64,000 nt of DNA from Bacillus subtilis (GTDB lineage Bacteria; Bacillota; Bacilli; Bacillales; Bacillaceae_C). The stretch is taken from positions 44,967 through 108,966 of the forward strand of contig NZ_VTQV01000008.1 in assembly GCF_008764245.1 (NCBI RefSeq), written 5' to 3'. This document shows positions 18,602 to 27,822 of this stretch, piece after piece; within the stretch, counting starts at the first letter, position 1; each line of letters opens with the position of its first letter. The notes under the pieces were generated by a model. The model saw nothing but the letters and a program-made list of their open reading frames with translations, was not told the DNA's origin and did not search any database. The position numbers and the translations under genes are program-made.

Positions 18602-21034
18602 ATGAAATTGAATGTCGAGCAGCGAAAGATTGTGGAGTTAGAGCCAAATGGGCATATGTTGATTAAGGGGGTAGCTGGTTCTGGCAAGACAACCGTGGCT
18701 ATACGGAGAATATCGTTTTTACAGACACATTATTGTCCAGAAAGTGATGATAATATTTTACTCGTTACGTTTAATAGAACACTACTTAACTATATTCATC
18801 ACCAATATAAGAAACTAGAAGATGAAGAAAAGGGAGATCTCGCTACATGGTTAACTGGCAATCAGAATGTGACCATTAAAACAATTAACCAAATTATGAT
18901 TGGTCATTTTAAAGACTATTCGAATCAGCATAATCCTGAACTTAACATTGCGGATCAGCGTGCAGAATATGCAACCATCGAACAAGCGATAGATCAATTG
19001 CAAGAGGAATTTCCTAATATAAAATTACTTTCCCCCAAGTATAGTAGCTTTTTGTTAGACGAAATTGATTGGATCAAATCATGTGGGATCCAAGATGAAG
19101 AAACCTACCAACAAATTGACCGGATCGGACGATCTACTGGTGGTCGTAACGCTCCGCAAAAATTAACGAAGAATTCCCAAACGAGAGAAGCCATTTTTCG
19201 GTTAAAAGAACGCTATGATCAGTTACTGGAAATAAAGGGATTAGTTGATTTTAAAACAATGAATCTACTAGCATTACAACAAGCTCAAAAGATTGGGAAA
19301 AAGAAATACACGCATATTATCATTGATGAAAGTCAAGATTTAACAAAGGTGCAATTGCAATTTTTAACAGCCATTTATGCCAACAAGCCGTACAGTTCAA
19401 TTACGTTTGTAGCTGATAATACTCAGAGCATCTATTCACATTCATGGTTAGGAAAAGGAAGGGCCTATACGACAATTGGCTATGATATGAGTGGAAGGGC
19501 ACGTGTATTAACAAAAAACTACCGAACGACAACTGAAATTTCCAAAGCAGCTTATGGTCTCATCGAACATGATGAGCAAATCATGGGTAACGTTGATTAT
19601 GTGAAACCGGCTTTAATCGATCGACATGGACATGCACCTATCTATCGTTTCTTTTTAAGCCATGAGAAGCAACTACAATTTTTCAAAGAGGAAATTAATC
19701 ACTTAAAACAGGAGTATCGTTTAGAAGACATCTGTATTGTCGCAAAAGAAAAACGACTCATTGAAGATATTGCCATGGGTCTTGAGAAGGAAGGAATTCC
19801 AACTGAAGTTTTGCATGATCGGAAACCTGACTTTACAAGAGAAGCAGTGAATTTGGTCACAATGCACTCGATCAAAGGATTGGAATTCAAAGTCATTTTC
19901 TTGGCTCACTTAGATGAGGGTGTCTTACCTAATACGGCCCAGGCAGATATCGAAGATGAAGAAACAGTAGCTACCGAGGACCGAAAATTATTATATGTAG
20001 GGATGACTCGCGCCAATGAATTGTTATATATGAGTTCGGTGAAAAGGCCTTCCAAGTTTTTAAAGGAAATTGATCCAGATTTATTACGATTTAAACGCAA
20101 CTCAGCCTTAAGAACTTTTCAGATCGTGGCGATGTCTGAATACAAATTTAAAGATAGGATTGCAAATGTGAACAGCAAGGAAGAATTGATTCGGCAATGG
20201 ATGATTCAACAACTAATCCATACCTATAAATACCCGGAAAACCTACTCGAGGTTGAATATGAGGTACAGCAATTTTCTAAGCGTGGCTATGTTGATATTG
20301 CAGTGATGAGATATGTGAACGGGGAAAGAGTACCCTTTATTTTTGTCGAGACAAAAAGTCTTGGTAATGGGATCACTGCAAAAAGCCAACTGACTAGCTA
20401 TATAAATACTTCCAATCATGTTCAATATGGTATTGCAACTGATGGGATAAATATCGCCATCATCGACCATAATGACAAAGAAGTCAACGATATACCAATG
20501 TGCCAGCCACACTTCTTGCCAGAAACAAAGTATAAAAGCATTTATAAGAACTTACGAAATAATAAAGAATACGATTATCTACAAGACAAAGACGATCCCG
20601 AATTGATTGAAATTAAAGATCGAGTGACTGACTTGGTGCAAGATCTGGATCAGCCGATTCAAGTGCCTATCGTAGGGAATGTAGCGGCTGGTATTCCTTC
20701 AGCGGCGATAGAGGATTATCAAGATACACTTTTTGTTCCAGAAGAGTGGGTCATTCAAGCGCAAGATACTTTTGTGTTACAAGTAACAGGCGATAGTATG
20801 ATCGATGAAGGCATACAACCAGGAGATCTCGTGTTCGTCCATCGCCAACAAACGGCAAACAGTGGCGATATCGTTATTGCCGTCATTGACCAAGAAGCGA
20901 CAATGAAGAAATACATGCCAATGGGCAGTACCATTTTATTACTACCTGCGAATACAAATTATGAACCTATTCAAATGAATGCGGAGGATGTGTTCATTAA
21001 TGGTAAGGTCATTGGGGTATTGCAGAAAGTCTAA
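18602..21034 (+). CDS. UvrD-like helicase / PD-(D/E)XK nuclease / LexA-like peptidase fusion
   Basis: 810 residues. Residues 1-500 are a superfamily 1A helicase: Walker A GVAGSGKTT (Lys29), Walker B IIIDESQD (Asp242, Glu243), and later motifs VTMHSIKGLEF and LLYVGMTRA. Residues about 540-650 resemble the nuclease domain of type I restriction HsdR N-termini: Asp565 in YVDIAV and Glu583-x-Lys585 in FVETKS form a PD-(D/E)XK site. Residues about 685-810 closely resemble LexA: an Ala696-Gly697 bond in NVAAGIP, Ser732 in VTGDSM and Lys769 in EATMKKY, which is a complete self-cleavage set. No DNA-binding HTH is present. The ATG follows TTGGAGGTACATACC. It stands alone. A RecA- or damage-gated DNA-processing or defence enzyme is the inferred role. 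Confidence 0.9.
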   Translation: MKLNVEQRKIVELEPNGHMLIKGVAGSGKTTVAIRRISFLQTHYCPESDDNILLVTFNRTLLNYIHHQYKKLEDEEKGDLATWLTGNQNVTIKTINQIMIGHFKDYSNQHNPELNIADQRAEYATIEQAIDQLQEEFPNIKLLSPKYSSFLLDEIDWIKSCGIQDEETYQQIDRIGRSTGGRNAPQKLTKNSQTREAIFRLKERYDQLLEIKGLVDFKTMNLLALQQAQKIGKKKYTHIIIDESQDLTKVQLQFLTAIYANKPYSSITFVADNTQSIYSHSWLGKGRAYTTIGYDMSGRARVLTKNYRTTTEISKAAYGLIEHDEQIMGNVDYVKPALIDRHGHAPIYRFFLSHEKQLQFFKEEINHLKQEYRLEDICIVAKEKRLIEDIAMGLEKEGIPTEVLHDRKPDFTREAVNLVTMHSIKGLEFKVIFLAHLDEGVLPNTAQADIEDEETVATEDRKLLYVGMTRANELLYMSSVKRPSKFLKEIDPDLLRFKRNSALRTFQIVAMSEYKFKDRIANVNSKEELIRQWMIQQLIHTYKYPENLLEVEYEVQQFSKRGYVDIAVMRYVNGERVPFIFVETKSLGNGITAKSQLTSYINTSNHVQYGIATDGINIAIIDHNDKEVNDIPMCQPHFLPETKYKSIYKNLRNNKEYDYLQDKDDPELIEIKDRVTDLVQDLDQPIQVPIVGNVAAGIPSAAIEDYQDTLFVPEEWVIQAQDTFVLQVTGDSMIDEGIQPGDLVFVHRQQTANSGDIVIAVIDQEATMKKYMPMGSTILLLPANTNYEPIQMNAEDVFINGKVIGVLQKV

Positions 21035-21044
21035 AATTCTATTA

Positions 21045-21088
21045 GCGCCAGGCCGAAAGCAATTCGGAATTGTCTTTGGACCTGGCAC
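21045..21088. repeat. Dispersed hairpin repeat, copy 1
   Basis: A long imperfect hairpin with GCGCCAGG and CCTGGCAC ends and a GAATTGTCTTTG core. A related copy lies at 58108-58151. It sits between two convergent genes and may double as a terminator. Confidence 0.6.
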
Positions 21089-21132
21089 TAGAAGTGTTAA
21101 CAATCATTGGGTTGGCCTCAGTAATAGCCCTT

Positions 21133-22461
21133 TTATTTCTTCGCCTTTTCATCCTCTAATAGAATGGTTAACGCTTCGTCTCCTTCACGCAAAACAGTGT
21201 TAATATCTTTACCTTCTTCCACTATCTCTCGTACCATATTGTCATATATACCCCCAGCCAAATGCTCATATTCTGAATAATGGTCACTTCCAGCGGATGG
21301 TGTTTGCTTCGTTAATGCTTCTATATTAAGATCACCAGCATGAGGACGTTCCTCGATTAAATCTTCGAACAAATGCTTATTAATCTCAGAATCATTTAGT
21401 GCGGATGCTTGCCCCGCTTTTGCCCACTCAATCTGTTTTTCATCTGAGAGTAAATAGGCAATCACTTTAAACGCGTCATCCGGATATTCACTTGTCGCGG
21501 TAACGCCTAGACTAAACGCTTTAGATGGGCGCGTAATCCCCGGAAGATCCTCCCATTCAGGATAGGTGACTATATCGAAATTAAACGTTTCATCACTAGT
21601 ATACCACTCGATTAATTGCCAAAGTGGAAGCATGGCGACATTCCGCCCACTTATAAATTGATCTCCCCATTCAAATAGAAATGCGTCTGACTCCTCTTTC
21701 GGGATATTCCCAGGAATACTTGCTAATCGTTCCATTGTTTGTAAAACTTTTACAAACTCTTCCCGAAATTCATCGTTCATAATTCTTGACTCATCCGTAT
21801 CTGGATCGACAAAGGTAATCCCACGTTGATCATATAAAATACTTGGAAAGGCAGGTTGTAACCCGTGATACTGTACACCCTCTCTTTCTCCAGTGACTTT
21901 TTCAGCTAATGAAACAACCTCATCCCAAGTCATATGATCTGTTGGATACTCAACCCCAAATAGATCAAATATATCTTTGTTATAATGCAAGGCGGTCAGC
22001 CCTAATGATAATGGAATGGTATATAAATTTCCATCCGAAAAAGTACGGTGTTCAGACAAAATATTAGGTTGTATCCGATTTAAATCAAAATCGTGCTTTT
22101 CAATTAGATCCGACAAGTCCAGCACTAATTCATTTTCTATATAATTTTTTATATTGACGGGATTTTCGACAAAATAAATGTCTGGCATTTCGTCTTTTGC
22201 GATTAATTCATCTAAATCACCAGTGTCAATACGTTCAATTGTTATATAAGGGAACTCATCTTCAATTGGATTTTTATATTGCTTCTCAAATCCCTCATCA
22301 TCAATGCCATGAGCATGCAGGAATTTTAACGTAATGGGTTCTGGTTCAACGTTCTCATTTTCTCCACTTTCTTCCGGACCATTTGTTTTTGATGTGCAGG
22401 CTGCTAGTAATAGGCTCATGAATATGAGTAAAGTAATCGTTGGCCATTTAAAAACTTTCAT
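21133..22461 (-). CDS. Extracellular sugar-binding lipoprotein, no adjacent permease
   Basis: A 442-residue family 1 solute-binding protein. The lipobox is LLLAACTSK. Body motifs (DIYFVENPVNIKNYI, TIPLSLGLTALHYNKDIF, AYLLSDEKQIEWA) fit sugar-binding proteins of ABC importers. It lies 37 bp downstream of the GH16 gene and shares its control region, so it probably binds a glucan fragment. No permease or ATPase is encoded nearby; it must use membrane subunits made elsewhere or act as a sensor. The start ATG is preceded by a weak GTGGGGGATTCAG. Confidence 0.88.
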   Translation of the reverse strand: MKVFKWPTITLLIFMSLLLAACTSKTNGPEESGENENVEPEPITLKFLHAHGIDDEGFEKQYKNPIEDEFPYITIERIDTGDLDELIAKDEMPDIYFVENPVNIKNYIENELVLDLSDLIEKHDFDLNRIQPNILSEHRTFSDGNLYTIPLSLGLTALHYNKDIFDLFGVEYPTDHMTWDEVVSLAEKVTGEREGVQYHGLQPAFPSILYDQRGITFVDPDTDESRIMNDEFREEFVKVLQTMERLASIPGNIPKEESDAFLFEWGDQFISGRNVAMLPLWQLIEWYTSDETFNFDIVTYPEWEDLPGITRPSKAFSLGVTATSEYPDDAFKVIAYLLSDEKQIEWAKAGQASALNDSEINKHLFEDLIEERPHAGDLNIEALTKQTPSAGSDHYSEYEHLAGGIYDNMVREIVEEGKDINTVLREGDEALTILLEDEKAKK

Positions 22462-22498
22462 CTGAATCCCCCACTTTATTCATTTTTTTAAAAAAACA

Positions 22499-23290
22499 CT
22501 AAAAGTCGGAAATAAACTCATACACGCGGACATAATCGATTTCAAAGGTTTGCGGAAATACAGTCGTCGGATCAGGATTTCCCGGCCAGTTCCCGCCAAC
22601 TGCAAGGTTTAATTGTAAATAAAAAGGTCGGTTAAACGGTGCCGGGAATGGCTCTTGCTCTTTTCCTTTTTCAGGAGAAGAAAACCACGTACTTTGTTTC
22701 GAATACAGTTGGTCATCAACGAACCAGCGCATCTCAGTAGGTGTCCATTCCAATGCAAAGATATGGTAGTCTTCAGAAAAGTCCCCGTTACTAAGGGTAT
22801 AGCTTTGCCCTGTGTACGTGTGAGGGTGACCATAGTGCAACGTTCCATGAACTGTATTAGGAGAACTGCCGATCAACTCCATAATATCGATTTCACCACA
22901 GCTAGGCCATTCCCCATATGTCACCATATCAGCAGGCATCATCCAAATAGCTGGCCAAATACCCTGACCTTTTGGAGATTTAGCTCTAATTTCAAATCTG
23001 CCATATGTCCATTCGGCCTTTCCCCTTGTCATCAATTTTGCTGACGTATATACCTTGTCTTCATAGGTTTCTTTCAATGCCCGAATCATTAATTTCTCGT
23101 TTTCTAGGTAAGCGTTTTCTTTACGAGCCGTATAAAATTGCAACTCATTATTCCCAAACCCATCTCCGCCTCCGACTAGGGTCCATTTTGAGCGATCGAT
23201 CTCGCTGCCAGTGAATTCATCGGACCAGATCAATCTCCATTCACCTTGAGAAAAGCTCGTATCCGAAGTCTCGCCTGAGTTTATGTTCAT
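22499..23290 (-). CDS. GH16 endo-beta-1,3-glucanase (laminarinase-like), no signal peptide
   Basis: A 263-residue GH16 enzyme. The start ATG 23290 follows AGAAGGAGGTTTTGAA; a longer frame runs through the operator and is not used. The catalytic motif GEIDIMELIG is present, with nucleophile Glu133, Asp135 and acid/base Glu138. The extra residue in EIDIME is the laminarinase form, distinguishing it from lichenases. Substrate-site motifs PAIWMMP and LNLAVGGNWPG are intact. The N-terminus (MNINSGETSDTSFSQGEW) has no hydrophobic stretch, so classical secretion is not predicted. That is unusual for an enzyme that normally attacks polymer outside the cell. Confidence 0.92.
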   Translation of the reverse strand: MNINSGETSDTSFSQGEWRLIWSDEFTGSEIDRSKWTLVGGGDGFGNNELQFYTARKENAYLENEKLMIRALKETYEDKVYTSAKLMTRGKAEWTYGRFEIRAKSPKGQGIWPAIWMMPADMVTYGEWPSCGEIDIMELIGSSPNTVHGTLHYGHPHTYTGQSYTLSNGDFSEDYHIFALEWTPTEMRWFVDDQLYSKQSTWFSSPEKGKEQEPFPAPFNRPFYLQLNLAVGGNWPGNPDPTTVFPQTFEIDYVRVYEFISDF

Positions 23291-23313
23291 TTCAAAACCT
23301 CCTTCTCTAAAAT

Positions 23314-23327
23314 CGAAACCCATTTCG
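23314..23327. promoter_or_regulatory. Operator of the second LacI regulator, before the GH16 gene
   Basis: CGAAACCCATTTCG has 5-bp palindromic arms CGAAA and TTTCG. It is the exact reverse complement of the operator at 24375-24388 and lies 24 bp before the GH16 start codon. Confidence 0.8.
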
Positions 23328-23344
23328 TTAAAGAGCAAAAAATA

Positions 23345-24352
23345 TTATGTGATTCTTTGACACGATTCTCTTACAATTAATTCAGTAGGAATCATATTCA
23401 TGGAAATCGTCTCTTTACAATCAATAGCCTCGATTAAAATATCAGCTGCTTTGCCACCTATTCGGTTCGTATTCTGTCTAATCGTCGTTAACTTTGGGGT
23501 AGTATATCGGGCTAATTCAATATCATCAAAACCGATAACAGAGATGTCTTGAGGAACTCGAAGACCACGATCTTTAATGGCTTGTATGGCGCCAAAAGCC
23601 ATATAATCACCGGCAACAAAAACAGCCGTTGGCCTCTCTCCTAAATTCAGAAGTGTTTGCATCGCTTGATACCCACTATCATAAGTAAAATAACCACCAT
23701 CAACGATCCATTCCGCTTTGCTCGGTAACCCATACTGCTTTAATGCTTGTTTAAACCCCTCTCTCCGTTTTGGTCCGGAAAAAGTATCATCTCCTCCTGA
23801 AATATGGGCGATGCTTCTATGACCTAAGGAATATAAATAGTCTACTGCCTCAAAACCACCGCGATAATTATCTGAGCAGACCGTGCTACCGTGTTCTGAT
23901 TCCATATCAATTAATACACAAGGGATATCACTTCTAAGTAGTTCTTGTACATCTTCATTATGATAATCAGAATGAACAATGATAACGCCGTCAATACTCC
24001 TAAATTGACAATGCTCCAAGTAACTAAATTTCCCTTTTCCGATATCTTTTGAAATGAACATTAAGTCATAGCCTTTCGATTCAATGTTTTCTTTGAAACC
24101 TTCAATCACTGCATTAAAAAATGGGTGCTTGATCCCTATTCCAAAGGATTCCACATAGAGGACGCCAACCATCCATGATTTCTTTGTTAAAATAGTCCTT
24201 GCATGTGAATTGGGGAGATAGCCCATTTCCTTTGCTACTTTTAAGATTTCCTTTTTTGTTTTAGGGCTAATATCAGAATAATCATTAAATGCCTTAGAAA
24301 CAGTCGTTGCAGAATATCCTGATTTTAAGGCAACATCATAAATTGTAGGCAA
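23345..24352 (-). CDS. LacI/GalR-family regulator of the GH16 unit
   Basis: 335 residues. The HTH is at the N-terminus (TIYDVALKSGYSATTVSKAF, then MGYLPN hinge). The effector domain carries VGVLYVESF, AHISGGDDTFSG, FVAGDYMAFGAI and ISVIGFDDIELARY. Two identical CGAAA-N4-TTTCG operators frame the gene, one upstream of its own start and one between it and the GH16 gene, so it probably represses itself and the glucanase/binding-protein genes until a glucan sugar is present. The ATG follows GAGGTGGTGCTAATTTGCC. Confidence 0.93.
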   Translation of the reverse strand: MPTIYDVALKSGYSATTVSKAFNDYSDISPKTKKEILKVAKEMGYLPNSHARTILTKKSWMVGVLYVESFGIGIKHPFFNAVIEGFKENIESKGYDLMFISKDIGKGKFSYLEHCQFRSIDGVIIVHSDYHNEDVQELLRSDIPCVLIDMESEHGSTVCSDNYRGGFEAVDYLYSLGHRSIAHISGGDDTFSGPKRREGFKQALKQYGLPSKAEWIVDGGYFTYDSGYQAMQTLLNLGERPTAVFVAGDYMAFGAIQAIKDRGLRVPQDISVIGFDDIELARYTTPKLTTIRQNTNRIGGKAADILIEAIDCKETISMNMIPTELIVRESCQRIT

Positions 24353-24374
24353 ATTAGCACCACCTCATTTTTAT

Positions 24375-24388
24375 CGAAATGGGTTTCG
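24375..24388. promoter_or_regulatory. Operator upstream of the second LacI regulator gene
   Basis: CGAAATGGGTTTCG, 23 bp upstream of the regulator start, is identical on the opposite strand to the site at 23314-23327. Confidence 0.8.
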
Positions 24389-24506
24389 TTGTTGAATACA
24401 GTACCACCTTTAAAGAAAATAATCAACAGAATAGATAAATTATTTCGAGTTTTTCACTATATGCCAATTTTCTGCTTTTATCGACAAAAAATAAAGACAA
24501 TAAAAA

Positions 24507-24543
24507 ACACTTGATCACTCCGTTGCGGGGAGAAATCAAGTGT
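24507..24543 (-). terminator. Intrinsic terminator of the SurA-like lipoprotein gene
   Basis: Arms ACACTTGAT and ATCAAGTGT enclose a GC-rich loop and are followed on the minus strand by TTTTTTA. A related hairpin follows the gene remnant at 2709. Confidence 0.85.
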
Positions 24544-24558
24544 CTTTTGCTTGGCAAC

Positions 24559-25314
24559 TTATAGGTTAATGGTGACGTCTGCATCTTTGCGAAGTTCCGC
24601 CACATATTTCTGCGTTGCCTCTTGTTGTTTCGATGCTTTTAGTTGATCTGCTATCTGTGATTTCACTTCGTCAAATTTGGGCATTTTTTGATCACTGTTT
24701 GCTTCTTCTTGTTGGGCTTTCGCACCTTCATAAGCCTCTTTAATTTCATCTTCCGATGGTTCAACATCTCCGGACACTTTCGCGATTAGTTGGTCAAGCC
24801 TAACTTGTGTTTCAACCTGTGACATGAATTCATCTTCATCCACGCCTTGTTCTTTAAGTGCCTTAAGGAGCTCGTCTTTAGACTCCACTTCAGATGTTTC
24901 GATTAATTCATCTATTATTTTATTGATGTCATCGTCAGAGACATTCTTTATTGTTTTATTTGCTTCTTGAATGAGCAGTGTTTGTCCAACCATACCTTCG
25001 GCAACCTGCTCTTTTAATTGATCTTGATCGAGGTCATCAACGCCTTGTCCAGACATTTGAGCTTGCATGACTAGTTGTTGAAATTGTTGTTGATACATAC
25101 TTTCGAAATCTTCTTTCGATACTTCTTCATCATTGACTTTAGCTACAACATCTGGAATACCCTTTAAATCAGGTTCTGGCATTTCTGTAGTCGCCTGCTC
25201 GTTGCCATTGTCTTCGGAACCTTCTTGTCCTTGTCCATTATCTTTATCACCACACGCTGCAAGGATACCAGCAATGAATACAAAAGATAACATTAAAAGC
25301 CATGTTTTTTTCAT
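24559..25314 (-). CDS. SurA N-terminal domain lipoprotein (chaperone-like)
   Basis: A 251-residue lipoprotein with the lipobox GILAACGDK, an acidic/Gln-rich linker (about 22-50) and a SurA_N-type helical region (VVAKVNDEEVSKEDFESMYQQ to about residue 200). The parvulin peptidyl-prolyl isomerase domain found in PrsA is absent. An extracytoplasmic chaperone or holdase role is inferred. The C-terminus reads AELRKDADVTINL. A degenerate partial duplicate of the 3' end lies at 2766-2885. The ATG follows GGGAGGTTCCT. Confidence 0.82.
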   Translation of the reverse strand: MKKTWLLMLSFVFIAGILAACGDKDNGQGQEGSEDNGNEQATTEMPEPDLKGIPDVVAKVNDEEVSKEDFESMYQQQFQQLVMQAQMSGQGVDDLDQDQLKEQVAEGMVGQTLLIQEANKTIKNVSDDDINKIIDELIETSEVESKDELLKALKEQGVDEDEFMSQVETQVRLDQLIAKVSGDVEPSEDEIKEAYEGAKAQQEEANSDQKMPKFDEVKSQIADQLKASKQQEATQKYVAELRKDADVTINL

Positions 25315-25434
25315 AGGAACCTCCCTTTTTTATCGTGTTGTGCCAGTCTAACATATACAGAATAGAAATAACAAGGGCTGATTAAAAAATGCTATAATGA
25401 TACGAAAAATACTATATTTTCAGGGAGATTAACG

Positions 25435-27588
25435 ATGATTAGGAACAAGAGGGATGCGAAGCGCTTAGAGTCTGAGTTAAATCGCATTCAGGAGAGTATA
25501 AATCGATTTTCAGAGGAGTCTTTTAATCAAAAGATTCATGATTTATGGGAAAAGATGAAGATAATTGAGGGTAAAGAAAAACTAAAGGCAATGCCAATGG
25601 ATGTTATTTCTACCTTAGAAAAAGGAATGCCCATAAATCTATTAGTCAATAACGGCTTTCGAACGATTTACGATATTGTGGATCAGGAACCAGCCGACCT
25701 GATGCGCATAGATGGCATTGGGGAGAAAAGTGCTTATCCGATTTATGATGCCGTCTCCAAAATTAAAGAATCCGTTTATCAACAAGCAACTCCAAGGATC
25801 AATCCAGATAATCTATCGAAAGATGATATAGAGTTTCTAGAATCGATTTATAAGAAGTGGGAGCTTTTAAAGGTTATTGAAGCGCTGAAAGTAGATTTTG
25901 AACAATTAAATAAGGCGATTGGCCCCGATATTGAAACGGTAAAAAAGCAGAAAGGCTTTATCGGATCCCTATTTCAATCTAAATCTGAAAAAGAAAAAAT
26001 GAAGTCCGCATTTAAGAATCTAAACCAAGAGAAGTATAAAGAGAACTTACATAACATAAAAGAACAGCTGGATTATATCCTTCATTTTACTGTGAATAGA
26101 GATGAGCTAATCCAACACTTTGTTGAGGAAAATGCGTCTTATTACACTGAAATCGAAAAAATTACGGGCTTTGTACAAGTTGAGTTGCACGAAAATTTAC
26201 CGACAGAAATCGTCGAGGCGGTCAATCATTATCGTTTAGATACGAGAGATTTAGATGTTACGCTAAGACATTATCAAGAGTTTGGAGCGAAGTATGCGTT
26301 ATATTTTAAACGGACTTTACTTGGAGATGAAATGGGCTTAGGTAAAACCATTCAAGCGCTAGCTATGGTCAATCATTTATCTCAAGATAATCAAAAATAT
26401 GCTATGATTGTTTGTCCTTTAAGTGTGGTGGCAAACTGGAAGAGAGAAATTGATCAGCGTTCCAAATTAAAGACATTTATCTTCCACGGCAATAATCGTG
26501 ATGCTGAATTTGCAAAATGGCAAGCAAGTACGGGAGTGCTTATCACAACTTATGAACAGACATTACGAATGGACTTTGAGGATGAACACCATTTAGATAC
26601 ACTGATTGTGGACGAAGCACACTATGTCAAAAATCCAGAGGCCAAGCGTTCACAAAGTATATATAAACTAGCAGGTATTGCGGAGTATGTATTATTCATG
26701 AGTGGAACACCGCTTGAAAATAGATTAGAAGAAATGAAGCAGCTAATATCCATTTTACAACCAGACATTGCGGAAAAGTTATCGCAAGAATTACATTTGT
26801 TGCAACCAAATGAATTTAAGCAGGTTGTGGCACCTGTTTATTTAAGAAGAAATCGAAAAGATGTGCTAAGTGAGTTACCTGAATTGGAAATCATCCCACA
26901 GTGGATGGATTTTGGTGAAAAGGAAGAAAGATACTACCATCAAGCTGTCATGGAAGGAAAATTAATGGCCATGCGACGTGCAGCGTGGCAAGGTGGTTCA
27001 CCAGAACATTCACCAAAATTAGAAAAGCTGTTAGACATATGCGAAGCAGCAGCTGAAAACGGGCACAAGGTATTGGTATTTTCCTTTTTCAAAGATGTCA
27101 TCCATACGATCCAACAATATTTAAAAGGAAGAACATTTGAAGCCATTACAGGAGATGTCCCAAATGCAAGAAGACAAGAGATCATCGATGAATTTACAAA
27201 AGCACGGCCAGGATCCGTCTTAATCAGTCAAATTACCGCTGGAGGAGTCGGATTAAACATACAAGCAGCAAATATAGTGATTTTATGTGAACCTCAGTGG
27301 AAGCCCTCTATAGAAGAACAAGCCATTAGCCGGGCATATCGAATGGGACAATCCAGAAACGTCATTGTTTATCGGTTATTAACGGAGGAAAGCATCGATG
27401 TAACCATGCTGGAAGTATTGGGCGAGAAGTCTAACTTATTCGATTTATATGCTAGAGAATCGGATGTTGCTTCACTTGCCTTAAATGATCAAGAGGAAGC
27501 GGAGGAATCCGTTAAGCAAAAAGTATTAAAATTAGAAAAGGAACGTGTGCAACGAAACATAGAGGACTCTTTAAAAAGCCCGCTTTAA
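25435..27588 (+). CDS. SNF2-family ATPase with N-terminal helix-hairpin-helix
   Basis: 717 residues. Residues about 70-115 (INLLVNNGFRTIYDIVDQ, LMRIDGIGEKSAYPIYDA) form a helix-hairpin-helix DNA-binding element. About residues 280-700 are a SNF2/RapA-type helicase core: LLGDEMGLGKTIQAL (Walker A), LIVDEAHYVKN (DEAH), MSGTPLENR, ITAGGVGLNIQAAN and QAISRAYRMGQSRNVIVYRL. Such proteins translocate on duplex DNA and remodel DNA-protein complexes; they do not usually unwind DNA. No nuclease domain or methylase neighbour was seen. The ATG follows AGGGAGATTAACG. The biological role is open. Confidence 0.88.
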   Translation: MIRNKRDAKRLESELNRIQESINRFSEESFNQKIHDLWEKMKIIEGKEKLKAMPMDVISTLEKGMPINLLVNNGFRTIYDIVDQEPADLMRIDGIGEKSAYPIYDAVSKIKESVYQQATPRINPDNLSKDDIEFLESIYKKWELLKVIEALKVDFEQLNKAIGPDIETVKKQKGFIGSLFQSKSEKEKMKSAFKNLNQEKYKENLHNIKEQLDYILHFTVNRDELIQHFVEENASYYTEIEKITGFVQVELHENLPTEIVEAVNHYRLDTRDLDVTLRHYQEFGAKYALYFKRTLLGDEMGLGKTIQALAMVNHLSQDNQKYAMIVCPLSVVANWKREIDQRSKLKTFIFHGNNRDAEFAKWQASTGVLITTYEQTLRMDFEDEHHLDTLIVDEAHYVKNPEAKRSQSIYKLAGIAEYVLFMSGTPLENRLEEMKQLISILQPDIAEKLSQELHLLQPNEFKQVVAPVYLRRNRKDVLSELPELEIIPQWMDFGEKEERYYHQAVMEGKLMAMRRAAWQGGSPEHSPKLEKLLDICEAAAENGHKVLVFSFFKDVIHTIQQYLKGRTFEAITGDVPNARRQEIIDEFTKARPGSVLISQITAGGVGLNIQAANIVILCEPQWKPSIEEQAISRAYRMGQSRNVIVYRLLTEESIDVTMLEVLGEKSNLFDLYARESDVASLALNDQEEAEESVKQKVLKLEKERVQRNIEDSLKSPL

Positions 27589-27612
27589 GTATTACTCATT
27601 TACTTATGGTAT

Positions 27613-27643
27613 GGTTCACCGTAACGTTGGATAAGATAAACTA
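27613..27643. repeat. Short dispersed repeat, copy 1
   Basis: A 31-bp sequence with the core TAACGTTGGATAAG. It matches 56654-56684 at 27 of 31 positions, all differences being transitions. Its origin is unknown. Confidence 0.55.
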
Positions 27644-27822
27644 AAAATGGTGAGGTGCTTTGCAACCTCTCCTTAACTACATGTATGGAAATGTATGAAT
27701 AAATGTAACACCCTCAATGAATCAACGGGAGGCTAAGTGCTTGTTATAATCCTAAAATGGAGTTTATTTAAATAACATCCGTGTTAAACTATGTAATAGT
27801 ATTTTTGAGGGATGTGTCTTAT

